Positions 63,993-64,000 of a stretch of DNA of 64,000 nucleotides are shown piece by piece. The stretch's first letter is position 1. Every line of letters starts with the position of its first letter. Position numbers and translations under genes: made by a program. The notes under the pieces were generated by a model, which had not been told where the DNA came from, made no database searches, and saw only the letters and a list, made by a program, of their open reading frames with translations. Where the stretch lies: assembly GCA_030525285.1 (NCBI GenBank), contig JAUNFA010000005.1, positions 44,838-108,837 on the forward strand, read 5' to 3'. Origin of the DNA: Bacillota bacterium. Lineage in GTDB: Bacteria; Bacillota; Clostridia; Peptostreptococcales; Anaerovoracaceae.

Positions 63993-64000
63993 TATATAAA

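Noticed and set aside
1..64000. Search for CRISPR arrays, insertion sequences, tRNA/rRNA genes and att sites
   Set aside because: No regularly spaced repeats, transposase genes, tRNA cloverleafs or rRNA signatures were found by eye.

Overview
The window looks like core chromosome from a low-to-moderate-GC, Gram-positive anaerobe of the class Clostridia. The evidence is a PolC-type replicase, an AddA-type recombination nuclease, hrcA with a perfect CIRCE operator, an ylxR/ylxQ-containing nusA operon, a PhoB/PhoR-type phosphate system, arginine codons that are mostly AGA/AGG, and strong AGGAGG ribosome binding sites. The genus cannot be fixed from sequence alone; a lineage near Peptostreptococcales/Anaerovoracaceae is only a guess. 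No rRNA, tRNA, CRISPR array, prophage or insertion sequence was seen. Nearly all genes are intact and closely packed.

Layout. 1-4.1 kb: end of ispG and polC. 4.1-15.2 kb: translation/RNA superoperon rimP-nusA-ylxR-ylxQ-infB-rbfA-nrnA-truB-ribF, then rpsO and pnp. 15.2-24.8 kb: phosphate island with pstSCAB-phoU, a HAD phosphatase, a divergent small membrane protein, a Na/Pi cotransporter with a PhoU-like tail, and a phoB/phoR pair. 24.9-29.9 kb: gpmI (minus strand) and addA. 30-38.7 kb: hrcA-grpE-dnaK-dnaJ, then prmA-rsmE-mtaB-ylmH. 38.7-41.9 kb: a HIT protein, rpsU-yqeY, and an AbrB-like regulator overlapping a secreted CHAP/SH3 protein. 41.9-47.8 kb: ygiQ-type radical SAM protein, an orphan DNA methyltransferase, an RNA methyltransferase, argF and a CYTH protein. 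47.9-56.1 kb: tig-clpP-clpX-lon-engB, a DUF1232 protein, hpt and pta. 56.2-64 kb: cls, mtaD-like deaminase, a flippase, hup, rqcP, a CapA-like protein and an MFS transporter.

Three points stand out. (1) The PolC is about 180 residues shorter than usual, and the missing part is exactly the inserted DEDD 3'-5' proofreading exonuclease, while its PHP domain keeps what looks like a complete metal-binding set. (2) Three phosphate-island promoters (pstS, the Na/Pi cotransporter and the divergent 78-residue membrane protein) share identical geometry: TTTTAC-type repeats at 0, +11 and +34 and a -10 hexamer at +50. This defines a Pho box for this organism and places an unknown small membrane protein in the Pho regulon. 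(3) Several housekeeping operons carry RNA or promoter control elements visible by eye: a terminator-like hairpin in the nusA leader, a stem in the rpsO leader, three tandem hairpins before pnp, and a recurring TTGCAA-17-TATWAT promoter at translation genes.

All calls come from reading the sequence and remembered family motifs; no database search was run. Start codons were chosen by ribosome binding site spacing and usual family N-termini.
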